Shown: positions 24,160 through 33,854 of the stretch, one piece after another | Position numbering within the stretch: the stretch's first letter is position 1 | Layout of the letters: the number at the start of each line of letters is the position of its first letter | Origin: Planctomycetota bacterium | GTDB lineage: Bacteria; Planctomycetota; UBA1135 | Direction of reading: 5' to 3' | Length of the DNA: 64,000 bases | Assembly: GCA_030748415.1 (NCBI GenBank) | Contig: JASMMA010000004.1 | Span: 86,501 to 150,500, forward strand | Translations under genes and position numbers: made by a program | The notes under the pieces: model-generated | Database searches by the model: none | What the model was told of the DNA's origin: nothing | What the model saw: the letters and a program-made list of their open reading frames with translations, nothing else

Positions 24160-25449
24160 GAGGGCGGTGGAGGTTCGGCCGTGGGAGCCTTTGGGGAGAG
24201 AGGTGTTTTGGGAGATATAGGGCATAGGGGCGCGGAAGCCGAGTTTTTTGGCGAGGAGTTTGAATGCAATACGAGCCTTGACCAGAGGAATGGAGTTGTC
24301 CAAGAAAAGTTCGCAGGGGTCGAAGCCAGGTTTTTTGTGAATATTGACCGTGCGAGCGAAGTCCGGCTCCGGTTCATCTTCAAGCCAGTAGGGGTAAGCA
24401 AACCACCAGCCTTCTTTTGCAATGCAAAACAACTCCCCTGAGCGAGGATGGTTTAAACCCAGTCCGCTTTGTTCTTTTTTATCAAGAACTTTTTCTACAC
24501 CATCCTGGTGAGAAAGAAGTTCCTTTACGAGCGGAAGATCGGTTTCCTTCGACACATAAACATGGGCGCATTGGTGGTCGCAAACGGCGAAGGCGCGCGA
24601 ATTGCCAGGGTCCAACAAGGAACCGTTTCGCGCAGGGTGGATTTTCAGAAATCCCTCTCTTCGAAGGCAACGATTAAGGAATGCTGCCTGAGAAACAGCT
24701 TCAATTCCATATTCAGAAAGAACAACGACATCGATTCCGTTTCCATTCGCATAATCTAAAAGCCGCCCAGCTTGATTGTCCACTTCCTTGCAAGCCCGCC
24801 GAGCTTCCAAACTATCAGGCCCGAACCTTTGAAGGTCATAATCCAAGTGCGGAAGATAGGAAAGGCAAAGGCCCGGTCGCTCCTCTTTCAAAACATCCAA
24901 GGTGGCATCCACAATCCACCGAGTACTTTGGATGCCGGCGGCGGGCCCCCAGAAATTAAAGAGGGGGAAATCCCCGTATCGTTGAATGAGCCGGTTTCGT
25001 ACTTTGCTCGGGTTGGAGTGAATGTCTGGCCCCTTACGGCCGTCTGCCCAGTAAGTCGGGCGTGGAGTCACGCTGATGTCTGCTCGGCTGGGAAGATTCC
25101 ACCACCAAAACAACTGAGCAGTTTGGGAGCCGGGATGAGCTTGCCGCCATTTTTCGTGAATGGTGTCACCTTGGAGAAGGTTCGCGGACTGGGGCCACAT
25201 CCGAACCTCTCCATAATCCCGGTCGTACCAACCATTTCCCACGATTCCATGTTGCGCAGGCCGTGCATCCGTCAATAAATCTGCCTGCACCGAAGCAGTT
25301 ACCGCCGGAAGACCAGGGTTCCATTCTTTTAAACCATGAAGAGTTGCGAACGCCTCCAGCCTCGGCATGGCTCCGTTTTTCAGCAAGCTGGATGTCAGAC
25401 CGACGACATTTAGGATGAGGAGGCGTTTCACAGCCGAAAATCCTATCAT
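24124..25449 (-). CDS. Alkaline phosphatase superfamily protein (nucleotide pyrophosphatase/phosphodiesterase type)
   Basis: About 441 residues from ATG 25449 (MIGFSAVKRLLILNVVGL). A GTG at 25503 could extend it by 18 residues, but those add nothing recognisable. The fold is of the type I phosphodiesterase/nucleotide pyrophosphatase group: nucleophile Thr51 in LPAVTASVQADLLTD, the HGIVGNGWYDRD segment, metal-ligand candidates in LPHLDYDLQRFG and DHQCAHVYV. The usual SDHG metal motif instead reads SEYGI, replacing both ligands, so the metal site is altered. The C-terminal peptide comes from the 44-bp repeat. It would act on a phosphoester or phosphosulfoester substrate, unknown here. Confidence 0.78.
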   Translation of the reverse strand: MIGFSAVKRLLILNVVGLTSSLLKNGAMPRLEAFATLHGLKEWNPGLPAVTASVQADLLTDARPAQHGIVGNGWYDRDYGEVRMWPQSANLLQGDTIHEKWRQAHPGSQTAQLFWWWNLPSRADISVTPRPTYWADGRKGPDIHSNPSKVRNRLIQRYGDFPLFNFWGPAAGIQSTRWIVDATLDVLKEERPGLCLSYLPHLDYDLQRFGPDSLEARRACKEVDNQAGRLLDYANGNGIDVVVLSEYGIEAVSQAAFLNRCLRREGFLKIHPARNGSLLDPGNSRAFAVCDHQCAHVYVSKETDLPLVKELLSHQDGVEKVLDKKEQSGLGLNHPRSGELFCIAKEGWWFAYPYWLEDEPEPDFARTVNIHKKPGFDPCELFLDNSIPLVKARIAFKLLAKKLGFRAPMPYISQNTSLPKGSHGRTSTALILNPTLFTDKK

Positions 25450-25527
25450 TTGCTGCAATGTGGCATGTTCCAAATCCCTAGAAGATGAGAAAGAACCCAC
25501 CACTAAGGCTCGTCTAGACTGAAGGAA

Positions 25528-26016
25528 ATGATGACACGCCTCCTCCCAGCCTTCTGCTTATTTCTTTTAGCTGCCGGTGCATTGCAGGCGGTTCTATCCC
25601 AGGAACCCCAAGACATGCAAGCACCCGGTATTGTCCAAGTATCCCCACCTCAATTGCCGCATTGGGATTCCTTTGTTCTTCAGAGCGGTGTCCCCGAGAC
25701 CTTGCTCACCGTTCCTGCCGGGTCCCGTTTTGTGTTGACCGACCTTTGGACCATGCGTCATGAAGAATTCCAAGACCATGTTATTTCAGACAAAGATCGC
25801 TTTTGGCTTGAAAGGGTTCTGGTTGAATCTCGCAAGGTGGCTTTTGATGCCCGTATGGATGAAGCTCCCAACCCCATTTCGTGGACCACTGGAATTTCTT
25901 TTGGCCCCGGTAGCCGCCTTGTATTTCAGTATGAATTTGCCGGCGAGGGCAAAGAGAATTGGCTGCGCCGCATCCACTTCACCGGCTACTTTGAGAAAAT
26001 CAGGGCAAACTCCTAG
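25528..26016 (+). CDS. Small secreted protein of unknown function
   Basis: A 162-residue protein with a clear signal peptide (MMTRLLPAFCLFLLAAGALQA, cleavage near residue 22-25) and a beta-rich mature part (TLLTVPAGSRFVLTDLW, SRLVFQYEFAG). An AAGGA ribosome-binding site precedes two adjacent ATGs, 25528 and 25531. The second has better spacing, so the protein may be one residue shorter. It sits between a divergent gene and a convergent operon, so it is probably a single-gene transcript. I do not recognise the family. Confidence 0.75.
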   Translation: MMTRLLPAFCLFLLAAGALQAVLSQEPQDMQAPGIVQVSPPQLPHWDSFVLQSGVPETLLTVPAGSRFVLTDLWTMRHEEFQDHVISDKDRFWLERVLVESRKVAFDARMDEAPNPISWTTGISFGPGSRLVFQYEFAGEGKENWLRRIHFTGYFEKIRANS

Positions 26017-26035
26017 CCGGTTCTCAAAACACAAC

Positions 26036-26614
26036 TTAGTCTCTGAGCTTCAGTAAGGGTTGTCCTTCTTGGACATCTTCCCCGTCTTGAACCAAAAACT
26101 TTTCAATCACAGCAGATTCTGGAAAATCCGAGCTTGAAGGATATTTCACAGGGTTAAAAGTTTTCATAACCTCTAACAAGCCAACGGTCTTCCCAGGAGA
26201 AAGGGAATCTCCGTCCTCAGCATAAAGTGGAGAACTTGGATCGGGGCGCCTGTAAAACCTGCCCGCTTGAGGAGCGCGCATTTGAAGAGCACCCTCTGAC
26301 TCGGCTTCACTTTCAGCCGGAGAAATCTCTGCAGGCTTTCCTTCACGAAGGATGCGAAGCATCGTTTGGCCATATTCCAATGGAAGGTTCTTTTGTTCAG
26401 GGGCTGAGGAGTCCACAAAGCCTTGAACTCCTTTTGGGAGTATCAATGCCCAAGCTCGATTCAAAACAAAAAGGGTACCAGCACCCGTTGTGGAATCTAG
26501 GCGATCTCCTTTTTCAGGAACATTTCCCCAGAGGCCTACTCCAGGAGAGCAAAGCTCCCAACCGCTTCCATCGGCAAGGGGTTTTAGCAATAGCTCAAGT
26601 TGAAGTTTGGGCAT
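26036..26614 (-). CDS. Biotin carboxyl carrier protein of an acyl-CoA carboxylase
   Basis: A 192-residue protein whose last 80 residues form a biotinyl domain with the biotin-accepting Lys151 in LLEVMKTFNP. It ferries carboxybiotin between the biotin carboxylase (29978-31324) and the carboxyltransferase (26614-28350) of the same gene run. Residues 1-105 are less conserved (WALILPKGVQGFVDSSAPE) and may dock to a partner subunit. The start overlaps the carboxyltransferase stop (TGATG), so the two are translated together. EVMKTF rather than the usual EAMKM is typical of bacterial fatty-acid-type carriers with E[AV]MK variants. Confidence 0.88.
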   Translation of the reverse strand: MPKLQLELLLKPLADGSGWELCSPGVGLWGNVPEKGDRLDSTTGAGTLFVLNRAWALILPKGVQGFVDSSAPEQKNLPLEYGQTMLRILREGKPAEISPAESEAESEGALQMRAPQAGRFYRRPDPSSPLYAEDGDSLSPGKTVGLLEVMKTFNPVKYPSSSDFPESAVIEKFLVQDGEDVQEGQPLLKLRD

Positions 26615-28350
26615 CAGGATTTCTCGGTCAGAACAGCCAAGTCGTGGAGCGACCAGATTCGTGGGTTTTTAATACGACGAACACCTTGGGCTTGATAGCT
26701 CGCTTCAACTAAACACTCGAGCCATGGCCGAAGTTCGGATGGGAGAACAATTTCATCGGTATCCCTTTGACTTGCAGCTTTGTAAGGATCCATATCGCCT
26801 TCGATGCGGGCTTCTACAGCAGCCATGCCCGATTCAATCGCCGCCCGCTCATCAGGGTCGTCGGTCGCAATTCCAAACTCATCATCAAGTTTGGTGTTGT
26901 AAGTCGCAATCGCCAAAGTGCGCCCCTCCATTACGGATTGTCTGGAAATGGGAGTCGATAATTGTAAAACCGGTTCATAGGGAAGGCCCGCCATGGCGTA
27001 GTAGCCAGCTCCCGATGCTTTCCGAAGGAGGACCGTAAACATCGGAGTGGAGTTAGTGCTATTGGTGTAAATCAGATTAGAGCCATAACCCAATAAACCA
27101 TGTGCTTCGGCTTCGGCACCGATATCAAAACCACTTACATCTTGAAGCCATACAACAGGAATTCCATCGGAATCACAAGCCCGAGAAAAAGCCGAACACT
27201 TTGCAATTCCTTCTTTGTAGAGAATTCCGCCAGGCTTCACTTTCCCTTTATGTTCTGGGTCGGGAACCGGCCCTTGAACATTGGCAATAAAACCGCAGTA
27301 AAGACCATTGATTCGGCCCACTCCGGTCACGATTTCTTGACCACGGTGGGGGAGGATTTCCCAAAAAAGAGAGCGGTCAACTAAGCGGGCAAGGACTTCC
27401 CGAACATCATAAAAAGTGCGGTGATCGCTGGGAAAGAGCGAGTCCAGCTCAGAAGGAGGGAATTGAGGAGGAGCAGGTGCCACGCCACCGCGACGAAAAT
27501 CTGCGCCGCATGCTGAAGTGCGAGAAACTTCGGCCCGAAGGGCTGTAATACAAGCATCATCATCAGGAACGCGCTCATCGGCGCATGCGGATTGATGCAC
27601 ATGAACTTCAGGGCCACCGATGTCCAGCGAAGTTAAATTTTGAGATTTGGCACCCTTAATAAGAGCGGCACCAGCAATCACCATGTAAGCTTGTTCAGTC
27701 ATATAAACTCGATCAGAAATAATGGGCATGTAGCCGCCACCCGCAATGCAATCTCCAAAGACACCTGCAATTTGCGGAACGCCCTCAGCGGAGAGCTGGG
27801 AGTTTTTCATAAAAATATGGCCCGCACCTGTCCGCCCTGGGAAGGAACGGGATTGCTCTGGTAAGAAGAGACCAGAGCAATCCACCAGATAAACAACGGG
27901 AATCCGTAATCGTAGAGCTACTTCTTGGGCGCGTTCAATTTTTTCTGGTGTTTGCGGCCACCATGAACCAGAGGCAACGGTGTTGTCATTTGCAATCACC
28001 ATCACCCACCGCTCTTCGACTTTAGTCAGAACGGTGAGAACCCCGGCACCAGGGGACTCAAGAGTTCGTCCTGCCTGGTCAAAGTCCACACTCCAGTTGA
28101 CAAAAGAACCAACGGGGTGCACTGGAGAGTTTGTGTCACGAAGAGCATCGACCCGTTCCCAAGCGGTCAGTTTTCCTTTTTGGTGGACCCGCTGGGAATA
28201 TTTCTCTCCCCACCCCACCTGAACTGTTGTGCGGCGTTCAAAAAGCTCTTCTGCCTTCTTGTCAAGGTATGCAGTGTTCCTTTCGATTTCATCAACTTCA
28301 AGGAACTGGTTTCGTTGAGAACCAAGCGGATGGAGGGGGACATGAGCCAT
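26614..28350 (-). CDS. Acyl-CoA carboxylase carboxyltransferase subunit
   Basis: A 578-residue carboxyltransferase with both crotonase-like halves in one chain, as in methylcrotonyl-CoA, propionyl-CoA and geranyl-CoA carboxylases. Landmarks are RERV-like [10 protein letters not shown] near 65, the [11 protein letters not shown] and [16 protein letters not shown] segments of the N-terminal half, and [33 protein letters not shown] and [16 protein letters not shown] of the C-terminal half. It transfers CO2 from carboxybiotin to an acyl-CoA. Which acyl-CoA cannot be told; the methylcrotonyl-CoA branch is closest in style. It is twelve bases after the sulfatase-fold gene and overlaps the carrier gene. 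Confidence 0.9.
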   Translation of the reverse strand: MAHVPLHPLGSQRNQFLEVDEIERNTAYLDKKAEELFERRTTVQVGWGEKYSQRVHQKGKLTAWERVDALRDTNSPVHPVGSFVNWSVDFDQAGRTLESPGAGVLTVLTKVEERWVMVIANDNTVASGSWWPQTPEKIERAQEVALRLRIPVVYLVDCSGLFLPEQSRSFPGRTGAGHIFMKNSQLSAEGVPQIAGVFGDCIAGGGYMPIISDRVYMTEQAYMVIAGAALIKGAKSQNLTSLDIGGPEVHVHQSACADERVPDDDACITALRAEVSRTSACGADFRRGGVAPAPPQFPPSELDSLFPSDHRTFYDVREVLARLVDRSLFWEILPHRGQEIVTGVGRINGLYCGFIANVQGPVPDPEHKGKVKPGGILYKEGIAKCSAFSRACDSDGIPVVWLQDVSGFDIGAEAEAHGLLGYGSNLIYTNSTNSTPMFTVLLRKASGAGYYAMAGLPYEPVLQLSTPISRQSVMEGRTLAIATYNTKLDDEFGIATDDPDERAAIESGMAAVEARIEGDMDPYKAASQRDTDEIVLPSELRPWLECLVEASYQAQGVRRIKNPRIWSLHDLAVLTEKS

Positions 28351-28362
28351 GTGTCGTTTAAT

Positions 28363-29985
28363 CTATCGTGGCGATGGTTCCGGAAACGCGGAATAAGGGG
28401 CAGCGGTTCTTTCGCTTTGAGCCTCTTCTGCGTAGCCCAGGGCCTCAAGAAACTCGCGTTCCTCTTCAGTTTGGTGTGGTGGCCGAAGAAGTGAAGCATC
28501 GGAGCGTGGCACTTTCAATGCCGCAGATTCTGACCGAGAGAAATCAGATTGGAATGCAGCCATTGCCTTAAGCCAACGAGGGTCATTCGAGGAAAGCGGT
28601 GAACGCTCTTTGGGGTCAACTCTCAAATCAAAAACTTGAATTGCAGGCTGTCCGGTGGATGGGTGTCGAATCACTTGCAATGAGCCCGAAGCATCGTTTG
28701 AAGTGAAGGCGCGCAATATGCTGAAGTTCTGGTTTCGCCACGAATCCTGGATGTTCATGCCACGAGTCGAGAAAACTTGGAGTCGTGAAAGGGCGCCACC
28801 GTTACCAGGGCTTCCATGAATCAATGGGCGAAGGCTTCGGCCTTCCCCGAAAGGCATCTGTGAAAGGCCCGAATAGTCCAAGAGAGTGTCTGCCACGTCA
28901 TGGATTCTTGCTACTGCCCCGACGCGCTTGCTTGCTTTGGTTTTCAGTGCATTTGGAAGCTTCAAAATCAAGGGGATTTGGACCATTTCTGAATGCAAAG
29001 TACGCGCGTGGGTAATGCCCCCATGGTCAAAGAACTCTTCACCGTGGTCTGATGTCAAAATAACGAGTGTGTTTTCCCAGAGCCCCTTTTCTTTTAGCGC
29101 ATTAAAAACACGCTCCAATTGTGAATCCAGAAGGTGGATTTCGGCATCGTAGAGTGCACGAATGTGAGCTAGGTCACGGTTCGTAACGGCTTGTTGTCGA
29201 TGGGGACCAACGACTGCTTTTTCAGTCCAGTCACGACCATTCACCGAGCCAGCATAAGTAGGGTCAAATTGGTGGGCAATTTCAGAATCAACTTCTTCTG
29301 GTACATAGTCGTGGTGGACATCAAAGTAGTGAAGGAAAAGGAAAAAGGGCTTGCTGTCATCGGAAGAGTTGAGTTGAGCAAGAGCCATATCGGTAATGCG
29401 TTCGCCACTTGAGTCGTAGCGAAGAATTATTTTTCTGAGCCGCGCTAATCGCCGAGAATCCCACTCAATCCCTGGTGCTATTTCTTGAACACGCTCCTGT
29501 TCTTTCATCACGCGCTCTCGAGTTTCTTCGGCATTCAGGATTCCAGATTGATATATGTCGAAACCTCGATCAAACCCATGGCGTGGATCTAGCCATCCAC
29601 CACTAAAGAAACCCCAAGTTTGCCAACCACCTTCCCGAAATTTTTCCGCCAGCATAGGGTGGAGGGGGTCAACCATTCGGCTTGCTGCCTCCACGCCATG
29701 GGCGCGGTCATCCATTCCGGTCATGAGTGCAGCATGAGAAGGCAATGTCCACGAAGAAGTTGAGAACGCGTTTTCAAAGAGAATCCCCTCATCTGCAAGT
29801 TGGTCGATGGCAGGGGAAACCGGAATTGTTGGGGCAAACTCAGGAGCGTGCCCATAGCACCCTAAGTGGTCTCTTCTCAAAGAATCGATGCTAATTACGA
29901 CCACATTGTGAGCAGGGCTACGCGAAGACGTGCTGCACTCGCAAAAAAGAAGAGCAAAGAAAACAGGAATGCAGACCTTAGGCAT
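28363..29985 (-). CDS. Exported sulfatase-fold hydrolase or phosphotransferase with a Thr nucleophile
   Basis: A 540-residue alkaline-phosphatase-superfamily protein. It begins with a short hydrophobic signal (residues 1-20) whose cysteines do not form a canonical lipobox. Metal motif VVVISIDSLRRDHLGCYG is at 28-45 and LTSDHGEEFFDHGG occurs near 320. The catalytic position reads SWTLPSHAALMTG with Thr80, where true sulfatases have Cys or Ser in CxPSR, so formylglycine chemistry is not expected. A phosphodiesterase or phosphotransferase role is more likely. It lies inside the carboxylase operon: its start overlaps the end of the biotin carboxylase gene by eight bases, and the carboxyltransferase follows by 12 bases. 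Confidence 0.85.
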   Translation of the reverse strand: MPKVCIPVFFALLFCECSTSSRSPAHNVVVISIDSLRRDHLGCYGHAPEFAPTIPVSPAIDQLADEGILFENAFSTSSWTLPSHAALMTGMDDRAHGVEAASRMVDPLHPMLAEKFREGGWQTWGFFSGGWLDPRHGFDRGFDIYQSGILNAEETRERVMKEQERVQEIAPGIEWDSRRLARLRKIILRYDSSGERITDMALAQLNSSDDSKPFFLFLHYFDVHHDYVPEEVDSEIAHQFDPTYAGSVNGRDWTEKAVVGPHRQQAVTNRDLAHIRALYDAEIHLLDSQLERVFNALKEKGLWENTLVILTSDHGEEFFDHGGITHARTLHSEMVQIPLILKLPNALKTKASKRVGAVARIHDVADTLLDYSGLSQMPFGEGRSLRPLIHGSPGNGGALSRLQVFSTRGMNIQDSWRNQNFSILRAFTSNDASGSLQVIRHPSTGQPAIQVFDLRVDPKERSPLSSNDPRWLKAMAAFQSDFSRSESAALKVPRSDASLLRPPHQTEEEREFLEALGYAEEAQSERTAAPYSAFPEPSPR

Positions 29986-31324
29986 CCAGTAATCGGCTCA
30001 GCCAAAGGGTGTCATAGTCGCCAGCTTGAAAATCTTCATGCGCAAGCACTTTTCGATGCAAGGGTGAAGTTGTGGGTGGCCCGTCAATTCTTGCGGACTC
30101 TAATGCGGAGTCTAGCCTTTGGATTGCCTCCTTTCGGTTCCCGCCATGGGCGATAACCTTGGCCATCAACGAGTCATAGAAGGGAGGGATGACTGATTCA
30201 TCAACGAGATGTGTGTCCACCCGAATTCCTTCGCCCTGAATTTGAAATTGTTTCACGGTACCAGGGCAAGGGCGGAAGTTGTCAGTGGAGTCTTCGGCAT
30301 TGATTCGCACTTCAATGGCATGACCCTGAATCTGGAGTTCTTCTTGAGACCAGGGCAAGTCTTGCCCTGCGGCCACTCGAAACTGAGCCTGAGCGAGATC
30401 GGTTCCAGTGACCAATTCCGTCACAGGGTGCTCCACCTGCAGTCGAGTATTCATCTCCAAAAAATACAATTCGCCCGAAGGAGCCATCAGATATTCCATC
30501 GTTCCGGCACCCGAGTACTTCCATGCAGCGGTTGCCCGAGCACTCAACTCCCCATAGTGCTCTCTTTGTTCGGGAGTGATGGCTGGGGATGGAGACTCTT
30601 CAATTAGTTTTTGGTGCCGCCTTTGAACAGAGCATTCCCTTTCAAAAAGGTGAACGGCATTACCTCGACCATCGCCAAAGACTTGAAACTCAATATGTCG
30701 CCCACCCTCCAAGTATTTTTCTAAGTAAAGAGTGGCATTGCCAAAAGCAGATGCGGCTTCGCGTGAAGCTTCCACAAATGCAGTTCGAACTTCGGCCTCA
30801 GTTTCGCAGCGGCGGATACCTCGACCGCCACCACCGGCGTCTGCTTTCAGGGCAATGGGATACCCAACTTCTTCTGCCACGCGAACAGCTTCATCGACAT
30901 TCTCAAGGGATCCGAGAGAGCCCGGCACCACGGGAAGTCCGACCTCTCGGGCGGCTGCGCGAGCGGGGAGTTTGAGCCCCATTTTGTCCATAAGGGATGC
31001 TGATGGCCCAATGAAAACAATGCCATGTTGCTTGCATAGAGCTGCAAAGTTGGCATTCTCTGCCAAAAATCCCCAACCCGGATGCAATGCGGAGCAGTTC
31101 GTCTGTTTAGCCGCCTGGATTACGCGCTCCATGTGTAAGTAAGACTCGCTCGCAGAGCTCGGGCCCAGGCAAACAACTTCGGCAGCCTGATCCAAGTAAG
31201 GGAACTTAGCGGCAGCATCGGCTTCTGATACTCCGCAAACAGGCTCAATTCCTAGTTCGCGGCAAGCGCGCACCATCCGCGCGGCAACTTCCCCTCGATT
31301 TGCAATGAAGACTCGATGAAACAT
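29978..31324 (-). CDS. accC: Biotin carboxylase subunit of an acyl-CoA carboxylase
   Basis: A 448-residue biotin carboxylase, the ATP-dependent step that carboxylates biotin on the carrier protein. N-terminal FHRVFIANRGEVAARMVRA, the ATP-grasp glycine loop ADAGGGGRGIRR near 160, the HIEFQVFGDG and FERECSVQRRHQKLIEE segments and the catalytic FLEMNTRLQVEHPVTE are all intact. Length is normal for a free-standing subunit with no fused carrier domain. It is the first carboxylase gene in a minus-strand run that continues through the sulfatase-fold gene, the carboxyltransferase and the carrier. The symbol reflects the subunit type; the complex may be catabolic rather than fatty-acid synthetic. Confidence 0.93.
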   Translation of the reverse strand: MFHRVFIANRGEVAARMVRACRELGIEPVCGVSEADAAAKFPYLDQAAEVVCLGPSSASESYLHMERVIQAAKQTNCSALHPGWGFLAENANFAALCKQHGIVFIGPSASLMDKMGLKLPARAAAREVGLPVVPGSLGSLENVDEAVRVAEEVGYPIALKADAGGGGRGIRRCETEAEVRTAFVEASREAASAFGNATLYLEKYLEGGRHIEFQVFGDGRGNAVHLFERECSVQRRHQKLIEESPSPAITPEQREHYGELSARATAAWKYSGAGTMEYLMAPSGELYFLEMNTRLQVEHPVTELVTGTDLAQAQFRVAAGQDLPWSQEELQIQGHAIEVRINAEDSTDNFRPCPGTVKQFQIQGEGIRVDTHLVDESVIPPFYDSLMAKVIAHGGNRKEAIQRLDSALESARIDGPPTTSPLHRKVLAHEDFQAGDYDTLWLSRLLDA

Positions 31325-31366
31325 GTCAGAGATTTTAGGTGCTCCTACCCCTTTGGTCTGCGCTTC

Positions 31367-32773
31367 CTAAAACTGGAAGTAGATAAAAGGTTGGAAATCG
31401 GCTCGAGTGAAAGCGAGAGCGATGGCAAAAGCGGCGCCGAGACTCAGGGCGAGGAACCAATCGGGAGTGCGGCGGAGGCGGTCTGCAGCCGTGGTCCAGT
31501 AGGAGAGCATGTGGAGGAAGAGCAGGATTGGGAATAGCCAAAGGAGTGATGCGTCAAATTGGTTTTCGCCGAAAGATTTAAAAAAGGCAAAGGCGCGAAC
31601 CCCCGTCCAAGCATCGGCGAAGGAGTTTGCACGGAAGAAAATCCAGCAGAGGCATACGAACCAAAATGTGAGGATAGGAGAAAGGAACGAGACCAGCCGA
31701 GAGATTTTCCACTGAGACCAAGAGATGCGCGACCATTCTCGTTGAAGAATTAAAGCGGATCCATGCAACGCTCCCCAAACCACAAAAGTCCATGCCGCGC
31801 CATGCCAAAGCCCACCCAGCAACATTGTTAGAAATAAATTTCGATAAGTGAATATCCGAGAGCCGCGCGAGCCACCGAGTGGAATATAGAGGTAATCCCG
31901 CAACCAGGTCGAGAGGCTGATATGCCAACGCCGCCAAAAATCTCGAATGTCGCTTGCCAGATAAGGGAAGTTGAAGTTCAAGCAAAGGCGATAACCCAAA
32001 AGAGCGGCGCAGGCAATTGCCATATCTGAATAGCCAGAGAAATCACAATAAATTTGGGCGGTGTATGCCAGGATTCCCGTCCAAGCGGCACCTGCAGTCC
32101 AGGCTTCGGGATTTTCGAAATAAGCATCCGCGATGGGGGCGAGGTTGTCCGAAAGGCAGGCCTTTTTGATGAAGCCTGAAAGGAAAAGGAGGAAAGCACC
32201 TCGAGCTCCAACCTCGGCCCATTTTCGAGGGACGGATAGCTGAGGAAGGAAGTCCGCCGCACGGACAATTGGCCCAGCCACCAATTGAGGGAAGAATCCC
32301 ACAAAGAGGGCAAGGTCCAAGAAGGATTTTGTGGGTTTCAGTTTTCCATAGTAAATGTCCAAGGAATAGGACATCGTTTGAAAGGTAAAGAAAGAAATCC
32401 CCACCGGAAGAATGATGTCAAGGGTTGTTGGCCAGACATTAAAGCCCAACCATGAAAGAAAAACGGACCCGGAGGAAGTAAAAAAGTTGAAGTACTTAAA
32501 GAAACCTAAAATTCCTAAATTCGCAAACAATGACGCTCTCAGCCACCACTTTCGTTTGGCACCGACTGGCAAAGAAGAGATTTTGAGTCCCGCGAAGTAA
32601 TCCACCAGGGTGGAAATCCAAATTAAAGATAAGAAGCGCCAATCCCACGCGGCATAAAAAGCCCAACTCGTGAGCAAAAGCCACGACTTGCGGAGCCGAG
32701 GGCCACGCAAAGCCCAATGAACCGCAAAAACTAATAAAAAGAAAGGCAGAAAACGAAACTCAGTGAACAACAT
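31367..32773 (-). CDS. MBOAT-family membrane O-acyltransferase (AlgI-like)
   Basis: A 468-residue protein with about ten or more membrane helices. The MBOAT signatures are clear: DFWRRWHISLSTWLRDYLYIPLGG near 280 and the catalytic His in LLGGLWHGAAWTFVVWGALHG near 320. AlgI-like proteins pass acyl groups, usually acetyl, across the membrane for exported polysaccharides (family knowledge). The start overlaps the end of the SGNH-like gene by 14 bases, the classic MBOAT/SGNH partnership for O-acetylation. It precedes the biotin carboxylase gene by 42 bases. Target glycan unknown. Confidence 0.92.
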   Translation of the reverse strand: MLFTEFRFLPFFLLVFAVHWALRGPRLRKSWLLLTSWAFYAAWDWRFLSLIWISTLVDYFAGLKISSLPVGAKRKWWLRASLFANLGILGFFKYFNFFTSSGSVFLSWLGFNVWPTTLDIILPVGISFFTFQTMSYSLDIYYGKLKPTKSFLDLALFVGFFPQLVAGPIVRAADFLPQLSVPRKWAEVGARGAFLLFLSGFIKKACLSDNLAPIADAYFENPEAWTAGAAWTGILAYTAQIYCDFSGYSDMAIACAALLGYRLCLNFNFPYLASDIRDFWRRWHISLSTWLRDYLYIPLGGSRGSRIFTYRNLFLTMLLGGLWHGAAWTFVVWGALHGSALILQREWSRISWSQWKISRLVSFLSPILTFWFVCLCWIFFRANSFADAWTGVRAFAFFKSFGENQFDASLLWLFPILLFLHMLSYWTTAADRLRRTPDWFLALSLGAAFAIALAFTRADFQPFIYFQF

Positions 32774-33821
32774 GAGTATTCTCCTGAGTGTCGCGTGTTT
32801 CTAGCCAATTGGCCAATTCATTTGCAAGAGCATGGGAGAGCAAGTAGGCACCCGCTTCATTCAGATGAAATAAATCCCATCGATGCTTTGCAAGATAAAG
32901 TTCAGAGTATGCATCGGGATCATTAAAGGCCAAGAATAAGGGGATATGCCCGTCTTGGTGAAGTTGAAGCCAACCCTCAGGCTTCTCGTACCCTGGCAAC
33001 ACTACATAAAGAACTTCAACGCCTAAGGACTCTCCATGCTTTCGGAGCCCATCAATGGCGTTGGCAAGATAAGAATCCTTTTCGCCGCCCCATTCTTTTT
33101 GGCGAAGCTCAGTCTTGGCCTTGCGGAATCCTGGAAGATCATTTAGGAATTCTTGACGCCTCTGCCGAAAAGTTTTTTTCTTGGACTCTAAGTCAAGAGG
33201 CCGATACCCATTCCCACCTTGGCCCAATCCTGGTCGCAGTATTCCATTTCCCTGTTGGAATGGTTCTCGTTCTCCTTTGGAAAGGAAATTCCAAAGGGAA
33301 AGACCTTGGTCCACATTTCCCAAACGCAAGCCCATGTGGTGTAAATGAGTCCAGGAGCGAAGAAAGCGTTCTTCGATGCGCAGGTCTTCGCTCCAGATTG
33401 CGGAGACGAGCTGAAGAGTGATGGGCAAGGAATGCCAATAAATCATGCGTTCCGTGAGCAGGTTCTCTTCACGAATATCAGTGCGCCAATCACCCAACTC
33501 GACAACCAAAAACCGTAAATTTTTCGGTGCTAAATCTAAGATTCGATGCGCCATGTAAAGGGCTTCAGGGAAACGCATCCCAGGAACCCCAAAGTTGAAT
33601 GAGCGAAGGTCATGCCCCCGAGCACTTAATGATGAATCTAGAACCTCTGGGTCAATTTGCCGGTAAACATGGCTCGACCCCAAAAAAACCATTTCATAAG
33701 CATCTTTGTGTTTTTTGAACCACTCATTTTTGAGGCGCTCGGGAGCAGCTTCGCGAATCGCCCCCGTTGTCGCGGAAAAAGCAACAAGGAAAAGGGCAAC
33801 ATTGGCAAGGCTTCGAAACAC
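32760..33821 (-). CDS. Membrane-anchored SGNH-like O-acetylation partner protein
   Basis: A 353-residue protein with an N-terminal hydrophobic segment (about 3-22) that anchors or exports it. The first block, MVFLGSSHVYRQIDPEVLD near 45-63, has the GxSxxxR form seen in the SGNH/AlgJ-like partners of MBOAT acyltransferases. A LFHLNEAGAYLLSHAL near 322 supplies a possible catalytic His. It starts with GTG. It overlaps the downstream MBOAT gene by 14 bases, which supports a joint role in moving acyl groups onto an extracytoplasmic polymer. The catalytic Asp-His pairing was not proven by eye. Confidence 0.78.
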   Translation of the reverse strand: MFRSLANVALFLVAFSATTGAIREAAPERLKNEWFKKHKDAYEMVFLGSSHVYRQIDPEVLDSSLSARGHDLRSFNFGVPGMRFPEALYMAHRILDLAPKNLRFLVVELGDWRTDIREENLLTERMIYWHSLPITLQLVSAIWSEDLRIEERFLRSWTHLHHMGLRLGNVDQGLSLWNFLSKGEREPFQQGNGILRPGLGQGGNGYRPLDLESKKKTFRQRRQEFLNDLPGFRKAKTELRQKEWGGEKDSYLANAIDGLRKHGESLGVEVLYVVLPGYEKPEGWLQLHQDGHIPLFLAFNDPDAYSELYLAKHRWDLFHLNEAGAYLLSHALANELANWLETRDTQENTHVVH

Positions 33822-33854
33822 AGTTCCCCACTTTAAGCTTGCGGGGGGAAGGAT

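Noticed and set aside
28363-29985. A classical formylglycine sulfatase
   Set aside because: The active-site position is Thr in TLPSH, not Cys or Ser in CxPSR, so the formylglycine modification is not possible.
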